DNA of 64,000 bases. Origin: UBA652 sp964598235. Its GTDB lineage: Bacteria > Pseudomonadota > Gammaproteobacteria > Nitrosococcales > Methylophagaceae. Below are positions 34,065 to 40,832 of this stretch, piece after piece. Each line of letters begins with the position of its first letter. Position 1 is the stretch's first letter. Both the position numbers and the translations under genes were made by a program. The stretch is taken from positions 1 through 64,000 of the forward strand of contig CAZRAY010000003.1 of NCBI GenBank assembly GCA_964598235.1. The letters are read 5' to 3'. Below the pieces are notes generated by a model. The model was not told where the DNA came from, did not search any database, and worked only from the letters and a program-made list of their open reading frames with translations.

Positions 34065-34554
34065 GGCAGGGGAGTAACTTTTCTATTTCATTTAGGATGG
34101 CATAATGCACTGAATGATTAAGGTCGGTGTTTTTATCCTTAAGGTTTTTGACGGTATGCTTAATAATGTCAACGAGGCCCACCTTTTTATTAAAACAAAG
34201 GAAGCGGCTAGCAACAGTATACACTCCAAGCTTTTTATGTAATGCTGGATTAGATTCCATTTGAGATGTTATTTCTGAACGAGAAACGCCCATTTCATCA
34301 GCAAGCTTATATTCGGCATTCAAGGAAAGGGTACTGGTATAGCCCGATATAACGCCGGATGTGTAAGAAAGGCAGGATAAAGAATGGTAGAAATCATCAT
34401 TTTCTAGCGTGTTTGGATTAATGATGGGTTCACAGGCTCGAATGAAATCTCCCACCGTTGTGATCAAGTATTTGTCGTAAGACGTTTCATGTTCTGATGC
34501 AAATACGTTTGCGCTTAAAAATAATAATAGAACCGTTAATGTATTTTTAAACAT
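34054..34554 (-). CDS. secreted protein of the Rap1a/Tai family
   Basis: This 166-residue protein begins with a signal peptide (LTVLLLFLSANVFA). The mature part has TVGDFIRACEP, then CLSYTSGVISGY, FLCFN and a final LLPCP: four cysteines spaced as in the Rap1a/Tai domain (Ssp immunity proteins and related periplasmic proteins), which form two disulfides. Immunity genes of this family usually sit beside a T6SS amidase effector; none is near. A general periplasmic role is therefore as likely as immunity. Confidence 0.6.
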   Translation of the reverse strand: MFKNTLTVLLLFLSANVFASEHETSYDKYLITTVGDFIRACEPIINPNTLENDDFYHSLSCLSYTSGVISGYTSTLSLNAEYKLADEMGVSRSEITSQMESNPALHKKLGVYTVASRFLCFNKKVGLVDIIKHTVKNLKDKNTDLNHSVHYAILNEIEKLLPCPKN

Positions 34555-34584
34555 TCTATATTCCTAGTCTGAAGAATTTAAAGC

Positions 34585-35010
34585 TTAAGAACGTTTTTCA
34601 AAAAATATCATATGCAGAAATAAACCCGCTAGGATAGCGCCCAATACAATAAAGGGTTCAGCCACGTTAACCCCAAAGCTTAGGTTGGCGATAACCGGAC
34701 CTGGGCAATAACCCGTTATGCCCCAGCCGAGGCCGAAGACGATAGCGCCAATGATTAATGGTTTATCTAATTGGATGTTAGTGGGCAAATGAAATACATC
34801 ATCAAAGAACGGTTTGGCACGTTTGGGGATGAAGTAAAAAGCGAGCGCAGCCACGCAGAGCGCGCCGCCCATTACGAAGGCGAGGCTGGGATCCCAAGTT
34901 GAATTTAGGGTTAAGAAGTGAATCACTTTTTGTGGATCGGTCATTTCTGATAAATCTAGGCCGACACCGAAGAGTGTGCCGCTTAATAAAGCGATTAATA
35001 TAGTCTTCAT
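34585..35010 (-). CDS. YeeE/YedE-family permease, second half-protein
   Basis: The 141-residue membrane protein has about four helices and the conserved GWGITGYCPGPVIANL motif with the family Cys. The start at 35010 is chosen because it overlaps the stop of the upstream partner by 4 bases (ATGA). YeeE/YedE proteins carry thiosulfate or other sulfur species; in E. coli one long chain (TsuA) does this, while here the fold is split over two genes as in PmpA/PmpB-type pairs. Confidence 0.87.
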   Translation of the reverse strand: MKTILIALLSGTLFGVGLDLSEMTDPQKVIHFLTLNSTWDPSLAFVMGGALCVAALAFYFIPKRAKPFFDDVFHLPTNIQLDKPLIIGAIVFGLGWGITGYCPGPVIANLSFGVNVAEPFIVLGAILAGLFLHMIFFEKRS

Positions 35011-35438
35011 GTTACCACTCCTAAGAGTGGGCGGATAAAGGTGGCGGCAATGGCGCCTGAACCCATAAAGACAAGGGTGGCGACGATAGAACGCTTGGAG
35101 AGGCGTGCGATACCGCAAATACCATGGCCACTGGTGCAGCCATTGCCCATACGGGTGCCGAAGCCAACGAGTAGGCCGCCGATAATCAGTGGAATAAGAG
35201 GGAGGCCGCTATCGGGAGTGGACACATAATGTTCCCAACGATGGAATAGCATCGCACCGATAACAATGCCGGCTAGGAAGGCAAAGCGCCAATACTTTTC
35301 AAAGGCTCCTGCATTGATAACACCAGCAATCATGCCAGAGATGCCGGTGATTCGACCGGTAAATAACAGCATAATGGCGGCGCTGAGCCCGATGAATGTG
35401 CCGCCGAGGAAACTGGTGAAAGGAGTGAAGTTTTCCAT
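35007..35438 (-). CDS. YeeE/YedE-family permease, first half-protein
   Basis: The 143-residue membrane protein has about four helices, with GGTFIGLSAAIMLLFTGRITGISG at the start and GFGTRMGNGCTSGHGICGIARLS holding the two conserved Cys. This is the half that carries the classic YeeE sulfur-relay cysteine motif. It is translated just before the other half. A sulfur-uptake role fits the nearby thiol-synthesis genes, but this is inference. Confidence 0.87.
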   Translation of the reverse strand: MENFTPFTSFLGGTFIGLSAAIMLLFTGRITGISGMIAGVINAGAFEKYWRFAFLAGIVIGAMLFHRWEHYVSTPDSGLPLIPLIIGGLLVGFGTRMGNGCTSGHGICGIARLSKRSIVATLVFMGSGAIAATFIRPLLGVVT

Positions 35439-35531
35439 GGTGATGCGTGGTCCATTAAGATGTTGGGAATGCTATGGATTATAAGTGATTGTGAATATAT
35501 AAGGAACCAGTAAGAGTTTTATTAAGGAAAG

Positions 35532-35558
35532 CCCTCCCCGCAAAATTCACGGAGAGGG
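35532..35558 (-). repeat. imperfect palindrome downstream of the cupin gene
   Basis: CCCTCCCCG (35532-35540) pairs with CGGAGAGGG (35550-35558) with one mismatch and a loop CAAAATTCA. On the minus strand it follows the cupin stop by 10 bases, so it may end that transcript, although no T-run follows. The GC-rich form looks like a dispersed palindromic unit. Confidence 0.45.
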
Positions 35559-35568
35559 GAGAATGGTA

Positions 35569-36018
35569 TTAACTAGGCCATGTTACGGCTTTATCTGGAA
35601 TAGCGGCATCCCCAATACCATATTGAACGAGTGAATTTTCACGGGCTTGAATAATAATATAGAGCAAGGGTGCATTTGAATGATTGTGCCAAGTTCTTTC
35701 GCCATTTGGCGCAATACGGACAATCGTACCTTCTTGGACATTAATCACTTCGCCATCTACTTGCATCTGACCCTCCCCTTGAATGAAGATATAGACCTCC
35801 TCATTTTGCTCGTGTCGATGATAAATTGGCATATCGGCGCCTGGCGCCATTGCGTTAATTGATATTTCACAGCTTGTAAAACCCGCTAAGTCTTTTAAAA
35901 ATTGCTTACCGGGAATTGTTAAACCTGGTAGTTCAACGATAGGTTCTGGCCACTCTGAACGGCGACCACTTTCGACGGATGTGTAGTTGGCGCCATGTTG
36001 CACTTTATAGTTTGACAT
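35569..36018 (-). CDS. cupin-domain protein
   Basis: The 149-residue protein has a single cupin_2 barrel. Motif 1 is YHRHEQNEEVYIFIQGEG (two His and a Glu metal ligands), motif 2 is APNGERTWHNHS (third His). It could be a small dioxygenase or isomerase, or a sensor; the substrate is unknown. Its promoter region has an ACCTAC-N6-GTAGGT palindrome identical in form to that of the tetR gene upstream, so it is very likely repressed by that regulator. Confidence 0.85.
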   Translation of the reverse strand: MSNYKVQHGANYTSVESGRRSEWPEPIVELPGLTIPGKQFLKDLAGFTSCEISINAMAPGADMPIYHRHEQNEEVYIFIQGEGQMQVDGEVINVQEGTIVRIAPNGERTWHNHSNAPLLYIIIQARENSLVQYGIGDAAIPDKAVTWPS

Positions 36019-36030
36019 TTTTATTCCTTT

Positions 36031-36048
36031 ACCTACTAATAGGTAGGT
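36031..36048. promoter_or_regulatory. TetR-type operator in front of the cupin gene
   Basis: ACCTAC-TAATAG-GTAGGT is a perfect inverted repeat with a 6-base spacer, 13 bases upstream of the cupin start. The same arms and spacing recur at 36649-36666 in front of the tetR gene. Confidence 0.8.
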
Positions 36049-36069
36049 ATTGTGCGCTAAAAAAAGAGG

Positions 36070-36636
36070 TTAGCGCTTCCCCATTAAATTTAAAATCAAA
36101 GAGGATGTGGTTTGTTCAAAGGATTCAACATCATTTGTTGCGCGTGCGATAAGTAATGCACCCTGCAATGACGATAAGAGTAACTTTGCTTGCGCCGCTG
36201 CGCCATTGTTTAAATTGAATACTTGTTTTGACTCTCCTTCGGAAAGCAGGGCAGTTAGCCACTCGGTGTTTACGGTGAAGAAATATTCCAGATTGGGCAA
36301 GATAACAGGATCAAGTGTGTGTGCTTCTGAGGCGAGCATACCGCCGAGACACATGCGCTTAATATCAAGCACACCACGATAAATATCGATATAGGCTTCT
36401 AATTTTTGTTCGGGCGTTTTTGTTGTGCTCGCAATATTGAGCAGCGCGGCTTTTAATCTCGCCGTGTAGCGGGTAATCAGCGCTTGGCCGAGATCGGTTT
36501 TAGCGGGGAAATGATGGTGTAAGCTGGCTTTTCGAATGCCGACTTCTCGCGCGACATCGGCATAGCTGAAGCCATTAAAACCGCGTTGTTGAACGAGCTT
36601 CTGGGCGCTATCTAATATTTTGTCTTTCATTTCCAT
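36070..36636 (-). CDS. TetR-family transcriptional repressor
   Basis: The 188-residue protein has an N-terminal TetR helix-turn-helix (KILDSAQKLVQQRGFNGFSYADVAREVGIRKASLHHHFPAK, about 5-45) and a C-terminal ligand domain with a Cys in RMCLGGML, of the type seen in small-molecule-sensing TetR/AcrR repressors. The start may be 36636 or the ATG at 36630. Palindromic operators precede both it and the cupin gene downstream, 51 bases away, so it should repress itself and the cupin gene. The ligand is unknown. Confidence 0.9.
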   Translation of the reverse strand: MEMKDKILDSAQKLVQQRGFNGFSYADVAREVGIRKASLHHHFPAKTDLGQALITRYTARLKAALLNIASTTKTPEQKLEAYIDIYRGVLDIKRMCLGGMLASEAHTLDPVILPNLEYFFTVNTEWLTALLSEGESKQVFNLNNGAAAQAKLLLSSLQGALLIARATNDVESFEQTTSSLILNLMGKR

Positions 36637-36648
36637 GCTGAAATATTA

Positions 36649-36666
36649 ACCTACCTTCCAGTAGGT
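36649..36666. promoter_or_regulatory. TetR-type operator in front of the tetR gene
   Basis: ACCTAC-CTTCCA-GTAGGT has the same two 6-base arms and 6-base spacer as the site at 36031-36048; only the spacer differs. It lies 13 bases before the tetR start at 36636, matching the distance at the cupin gene. Confidence 0.8.
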
Positions 36667-36735
36667 TGTCAAGTGATGTGTTTTACAATCTGGTGGTATT
36701 TTAAGTTAACGCCACGTGTTGGTTCAGGATAAAAC

Positions 36736-37134
36736 TTATGTTGGTTTTAGTATAAAGCCTGCAATAGCACCCGCAATGGTAACCTCGAGCCAGCTAGTAA
36801 AAAACCAGCTTACGGCTAGGCTGAGTGGAATAGGCATATATACATAAGAGCCAAATGCAGATATCACAGCAAAGCCAAATCCCAAAACAAGCCCAAACTT
36901 AATCCCGGTAGAGAGCGATTTAGGCGAAACGAAGTAGGCGTATAGCGCAGCAATAGTAATGCTGAAAATTAAGCTGGTGAGATACATGAAGAGGATATTC
37001 ATTTCTTCAAAGGGGCGCCAGAGATCGGCAGTGGCTTCATAGGTGGCTTGTAGTAGGTTGCTGTGGACAGCAAAATCGATCAGTGACCAGACAATAAAAA
37101 TAATAAAACCAGTGAGTGCTGTTCGTTTAAGCAT
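36736..37134 (-). CDS. small integral membrane protein, unknown function
   Basis: The 132-residue product has four predicted membrane helices (TALTGFIIFIVWSLIDF; MYLTSLIFSITIAALYAYF; FGLVLGFGFAVISAFGSYVY; TSWLEVTIAGAIAGFIL). I do not recognise the family; the four-helix layout resembles small DUF membrane proteins. The start at 37134 gives a clean N-terminal helix; an upstream frame to 37209 is less likely. It is transcribed towards the tetR gene and divergent from rsfS. Confidence 0.65.
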   Translation of the reverse strand: MLKRTALTGFIIFIVWSLIDFAVHSNLLQATYEATADLWRPFEEMNILFMYLTSLIFSITIAALYAYFVSPKSLSTGIKFGLVLGFGFAVISAFGSYVYMPIPLSLAVSWFFTSWLEVTIAGAIAGFILKPT

Positions 37135-37262
37135 GATTATTTTCCCAATAATTATGAAAGTATGGAATAAGCAATCTATCATACATTGGGAGGGATGCAA
37201 AAAAATCATAAGGCTTTGAGTGCATGAGGTAAAATAGTCTATTAGTTATATTGGAGTAGTAC

Positions 37263-37613
37263 ATGCAAATTGAAGATTTGAAGTTATTGGTGATTGACGC
37301 GCTGGAAGATATTAAGGCGGAAGACATTCAGGTGTTGGACGTGCGCGAGATGACGGATGTAACAGATTTTATGATTATCGCGAGCGGTAAATCAACGCGG
37401 CAGGTGAAGGCGTTGGCGAATTCGGTAATTCAGGCAGCGAAATCGGCTGATGTGATGCCATTAGGCTCTGAAGGCGAAACTGTGGGCGAGTGGGCGCTGG
37501 TGGATTTGGTGGATGTGATTGTGCATATCATGCTGCCAAATGTGCGCGAGGAATATAGTTTAGAAAAACTATGGAGCGTGCCTGCTAAAGAAAGAGAGAA
37601 CGCAGCTAAATAA
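37263..37613 (+). CDS. rsfS: ribosomal silencing factor RsfS
   Basis: RsfS (116 residues) binds uL14 and blocks subunit joining in starvation. EDIQVLDVREMTDVTDFMIIASGKSTRQVKALA and EGETVGEWALVDLVDVIVHIM are the family blocks. A TTGGAG site precedes the ATG. It overlaps the rlmH start by one base; rsfS-rlmH is a conserved pair that normally follows nadD. Confidence 0.96.
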   Translation: MQIEDLKLLVIDALEDIKAEDIQVLDVREMTDVTDFMIIASGKSTRQVKALANSVIQAAKSADVMPLGSEGETVGEWALVDLVDVIVHIMLPNVREEYSLEKLWSVPAKERENAAK

Positions 37614-38083
37614 TGAAGCTTAATCTGCTGGCAGTCGGCACTAAAATGCCAGCGTGGGTAACGGCAGGCTATGAGGAATATGCCAAGCGTTTACCGCGAG
37701 ATTGTTCATTACAATTACATGAAATTCCACCCGCCAAACGCGGTAAAAGTGGCGCACCTTCGCAATGGATGCGAGAAGAGGGCGCGCGAATCATGACCGC
37801 TATTCCAAATAATCATCATGTGGTGGTGTTGGATGTGAAGGGGAAGTCTTGGTGTACGGAAGATTTGGCGCAACAGCTTGAAAATTGGCAGGCCGATGGC
37901 CGAGATGTGTCGCTAGTGGTTGGTGGGCCTGATGGGCTGGCAGACGAATGTTTGCAACGGGCGGATCAGAAATGGTCGTTATCTGCATTAACCTTGCCGC
38001 ATCCTTTGGTGCGTGTTGTGTTGGCTGAGCAACTATATCGCGCTTGGACAGTGACGCAGAATCATCCTTATCATCGCGCTTAA
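37613..38083 (+). CDS. rlmH: 23S rRNA (pseudouridine1915-N3)-methyltransferase RlmH
   Basis: This 156-residue SPOUT methyltransferase has the expected length. Its SAM-binding knot shows LVVGGPDGLADE near 102 and the C-terminal HPLVRVVLAEQLYRAWTVTQNHPYHR motif. It methylates pseudouridine 1915 in helix 69 of 23S rRNA on the 70S ribosome. It follows rsfS directly. Confidence 0.96.
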   Translation: MKLNLLAVGTKMPAWVTAGYEEYAKRLPRDCSLQLHEIPPAKRGKSGAPSQWMREEGARIMTAIPNNHHVVVLDVKGKSWCTEDLAQQLENWQADGRDVSLVVGGPDGLADECLQRADQKWSLSALTLPHPLVRVVLAEQLYRAWTVTQNHPYHRA

Positions 38084-38089
38084 AAAAGC

Positions 38090-38764
38090 ATGTTGAATTT
38101 AAATATTTTTGAACATGGTATAGAAATAAAATCAGGATTGATTTCTGAACAAGCTATTGAAGCTATTATTTCGGAAGTGGGCTCTGCAAGTGAAGAGATG
38201 CCAAAATATGGCGTTAGAAATGCAGAAAAGAAATTTCCGTCCATCCTTGAATTGATGGACTCTGAATTGGTGCAAGCATATGCACATAGTATTTTAGGCA
38301 AGGCACCAAGTGTCGTCAGGGTTATTTTCTTTGATAAAACACCAGAAAAGAATTGGCTGGTAGCATGGCATCAAGATAAAACGATTTCTCTGAATAAAAA
38401 ATTTGAGAAAGAAGGTTGGGAACCATGGACAATTAAGGACGATATACATCATGTTCAACCGCCTCTTGAGGTGTTGAACCAAATGGTTACATTTAGAATA
38501 CATCTTGATTCAGCAGATGAGAACAATGGCTGCCTTAACGTTATTTCCCAATCTCATCAGGCAGGAATTTTAAAACAAAAGCAGGTAGATGAAATAGTTG
38601 CAAAAGAAGATGTACTTTTATGTATTGTTGATGCGGGCGATACGGTTGTGATGAGACCGCATTTATTACATGCATCAAGTAAGGCTGTTACGCCTCAGCA
38701 TAGAAGAGTTGTGCATATTGAGTTTAGTGGGTATGAATTACCTTGCGGTGTTAGCTGGGCATGA
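38090..38764 (+). CDS. phytanoyl-CoA dioxygenase (PhyH)-family protein
   Basis: The 224-residue protein has the PhyH jelly-roll pattern of Fe(II)/2-oxoglutarate oxygenases: AWHQDKTISL supplies the H-x-D ligands, DSADENNGCLNVI is the family turn, and DTVVMRPHLLHASS with HRRVVHIEF supplies the distal His and the Arg for 2-oxoglutarate. Substrates vary widely, so none is named. It stands between rlmH and maf, which it overlaps by 4 bases, and looks more AT-rich than its neighbours, which suggests an insertion into a housekeeping string. Confidence 0.85.
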   Translation: MLNLNIFEHGIEIKSGLISEQAIEAIISEVGSASEEMPKYGVRNAEKKFPSILELMDSELVQAYAHSILGKAPSVVRVIFFDKTPEKNWLVAWHQDKTISLNKKFEKEGWEPWTIKDDIHHVQPPLEVLNQMVTFRIHLDSADENNGCLNVISQSHQAGILKQKQVDEIVAKEDVLLCIVDAGDTVVMRPHLLHASSKAVTPQHRRVVHIEFSGYELPCGVSWA

Positions 38765-39351
38765 ACTTCCCCGAAATCTATTTAGCCTCTGGCTCGCCAC
38801 GTCGCGCCGAACTACTGACTCAAATTGGGGTCAATTTTAGTGTGCTATCGGTGGACGTAGATGAAACACGTTTAGTGAATGAATCGCCGATAGAGTATGT
38901 GCAACGCGTGGCGATTGCGAAGGCGCAGGCGGGTTGGGATAGTCTGCGCGAGAATAAAAAGCCAGTATTAGGTGCAGATACGTCGGTGGTATTGGGCGAC
39001 ATTGTGTTGGGCAAGCCTGCTGATGAGAATGTAGCGCGGATGATGTTGAAACACATATCGGGGCGGACACATGAGGTGATGACGGCGGTGGCGTTGGTGA
39101 CTGCGCAAGGTGTAGATTGTGAATTGTGCACGAGCGAGGTGACTTTTCGCGCACTATCGGATACCGATATTGATTGGTATGTGGCGACCGGTGAAGGGAT
39201 CGATAAAGCAGGAAGTTATGCAGTGCAGGGACTGGGGGCATTGTTTATTAGTGAATTAAAGGGGAGTTATTCTGCTGTAATGGGATTGCCATTATTAGAG
39301 ACGGGCCAATTATTAAATCAGGCATTAGAGCAGGCAGTGAAACACGCATGA
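38761..39351 (+). CDS. maf: Maf-family nucleotide pyrophosphatase (YhdE type)
   Basis: The 196-residue Maf protein hydrolyses non-canonical or dTTP/UTP nucleotides. IYLASGSPRRAELLTQIG at the N-terminus is the Maf signature; LGADTSVVLGDIVLGKP holds the catalytic Asp, and EGIDKAGSYAVQGLGALFI the C-terminal block. The order maf(yhdE)-rng-yhdP-tldD is conserved from E. coli. It overlaps rng by 4 bases. Confidence 0.94.
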   Translation: MNFPEIYLASGSPRRAELLTQIGVNFSVLSVDVDETRLVNESPIEYVQRVAIAKAQAGWDSLRENKKPVLGADTSVVLGDIVLGKPADENVARMMLKHISGRTHEVMTAVALVTAQGVDCELCTSEVTFRALSDTDIDWYVATGEGIDKAGSYAVQGLGALFISELKGSYSAVMGLPLLETGQLLNQALEQAVKHA

Positions 39352-40823
39352 GTAGTGAGATCTTAGTTAATATTACACCGAGTGAAACCCGCGCCGCGGT
39401 AGTGGAAGATGGGGTGTTGCAAGAGGTGTATATTGAGCGCAATGCTTGCCTCGGGATGGTGGGCAATATTTATAAGGGCAAGGTAAACCGCGTGCTGCCA
39501 GGCATGGAAGCCGCGTTTGTGGATATTGGTTTGGAGCGGGCGGCTTTTTTGCATGTGTCTGATATTTTTATCCCACAGGAACAAACAGGTGATCTAGAAA
39601 CCACAACAGAAGCGCCTTCGATTAAGACTTTATTGCGGCCTGGGCAGCAGATTTTGGTACAGGTGATTAAAGATCCGATGGGCACAAAAGGCGCGCGATT
39701 AACCACGCAGCTATCTGTTTCATCACGTTATTTAGTGTATTTACCCAATACACAAGGCATTGGGGTGTCGTTGAAGATCGGTGAGGAAAAAGAACGCGAA
39801 CGGTTGATTAGCGATGTGGCGGCGTTGATTAAGGATACCGAGCATAATAATGGCTATATCATTCGCACGGTAGCAGAAGGCGTATCACAAGCCGAGTTGG
39901 CATCAGATTTACAATTTTTGCACCAGCTCTGGGCGCAATTACAAGAACGAAAACGGACATTAAAACCAGGTTCGGTATTGCATCAAGATTTGCCATTGGC
40001 AATGCGGGTAATGCGGGATTTGATTGGGCCTGATGTGGACCGGATTCGGTTCGATTCGAAAGAAACCTATGATACGGCAGTGGATTTTGCAACGGGATTT
40101 ATGCCCGCTCAAGCCTCACTGTTATCACATTACACCGGTAAACAGCCTATTTTTGATTTATTTGGGGTGGAAGATGAGATTAATCATGCGTTAAACCGCA
40201 GTGTATCCCTTAAGTCTGGTGGTTATTTGATCTTTGATCAGACGGAAGCGATGACGACGGTTGATGTGAATACGGGCGGCTTTGTGGGCGTGTCTACCTT
40301 AGAAGAAACGATTTTTAAAACAAATTTAGAGGCGGCAGATGCGATTGCACGACAATTACGCTTACGTAACCTAGGTGGCATTATTATTCTTGATTTTATT
40401 GATATGGCAGAGGAAGGCCATCGAGATCAGGTGTGGCGGGCATTGGCATCTGCAATGGCATCGGATCGGGCGCGGCATCATATTTGTGACGTGTCTGAAT
40501 TGGGATTAGTGGAGATGACGCGTCGCCGTGTGCGGGAGAGTTTGGGCCATACGTTATGTGAGCCTTGCCCGAGTTGCGACGGCAAAGGTGAAGTTAAAAC
40601 TGTTGAGACGCTATGTTACGAGATATTTCGTGAGATTATGCGGGTGGCGCGACAATATGAAACAACACAGCTTTTGGTGTTGGCTTCCATCGATGTGATT
40701 GATAAATTGCAGGATAAAGATTCAACTGAAATTGCTGAGTTGGAGCAGTTTATTGGTAAGCAGATTAAATTTCAGCCGGAAACGCAGTATGGTAGGGAGC
40801 AGTTTAATGTTGTCCTTATGTAA
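39348..40823 (+). CDS. rng: ribonuclease G
   Basis: The 491-residue endonuclease matures the 5' end of 16S rRNA. An S1 domain (about 38-125) is followed by the RNase E/G catalytic core with FDQTEAMTTVDVNTGGFVG near 298 and ILDFIDM near 343 (two magnesium-binding Asp). The zinc-link CEPCPSCDGKG is near 404. The length and missing C-terminal scaffold make it RNase G, not RNase E. Confidence 0.96.
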   Translation: MSSEILVNITPSETRAAVVEDGVLQEVYIERNACLGMVGNIYKGKVNRVLPGMEAAFVDIGLERAAFLHVSDIFIPQEQTGDLETTTEAPSIKTLLRPGQQILVQVIKDPMGTKGARLTTQLSVSSRYLVYLPNTQGIGVSLKIGEEKERERLISDVAALIKDTEHNNGYIIRTVAEGVSQAELASDLQFLHQLWAQLQERKRTLKPGSVLHQDLPLAMRVMRDLIGPDVDRIRFDSKETYDTAVDFATGFMPAQASLLSHYTGKQPIFDLFGVEDEINHALNRSVSLKSGGYLIFDQTEAMTTVDVNTGGFVGVSTLEETIFKTNLEAADAIARQLRLRNLGGIIILDFIDMAEEGHRDQVWRALASAMASDRARHHICDVSELGLVEMTRRRVRESLGHTLCEPCPSCDGKGEVKTVETLCYEIFREIMRVARQYETTQLLVLASIDVIDKLQDKDSTEIAELEQFIGKQIKFQPETQYGREQFNVVLM

Positions 40824-40832
40824 GGTTACCCC

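Noticed and set aside
34054..34554. T6SS effector-immunity module
   Set aside because: Only the immunity-like protein is present; no amidase, Hcp or VgrG gene lies in the window.
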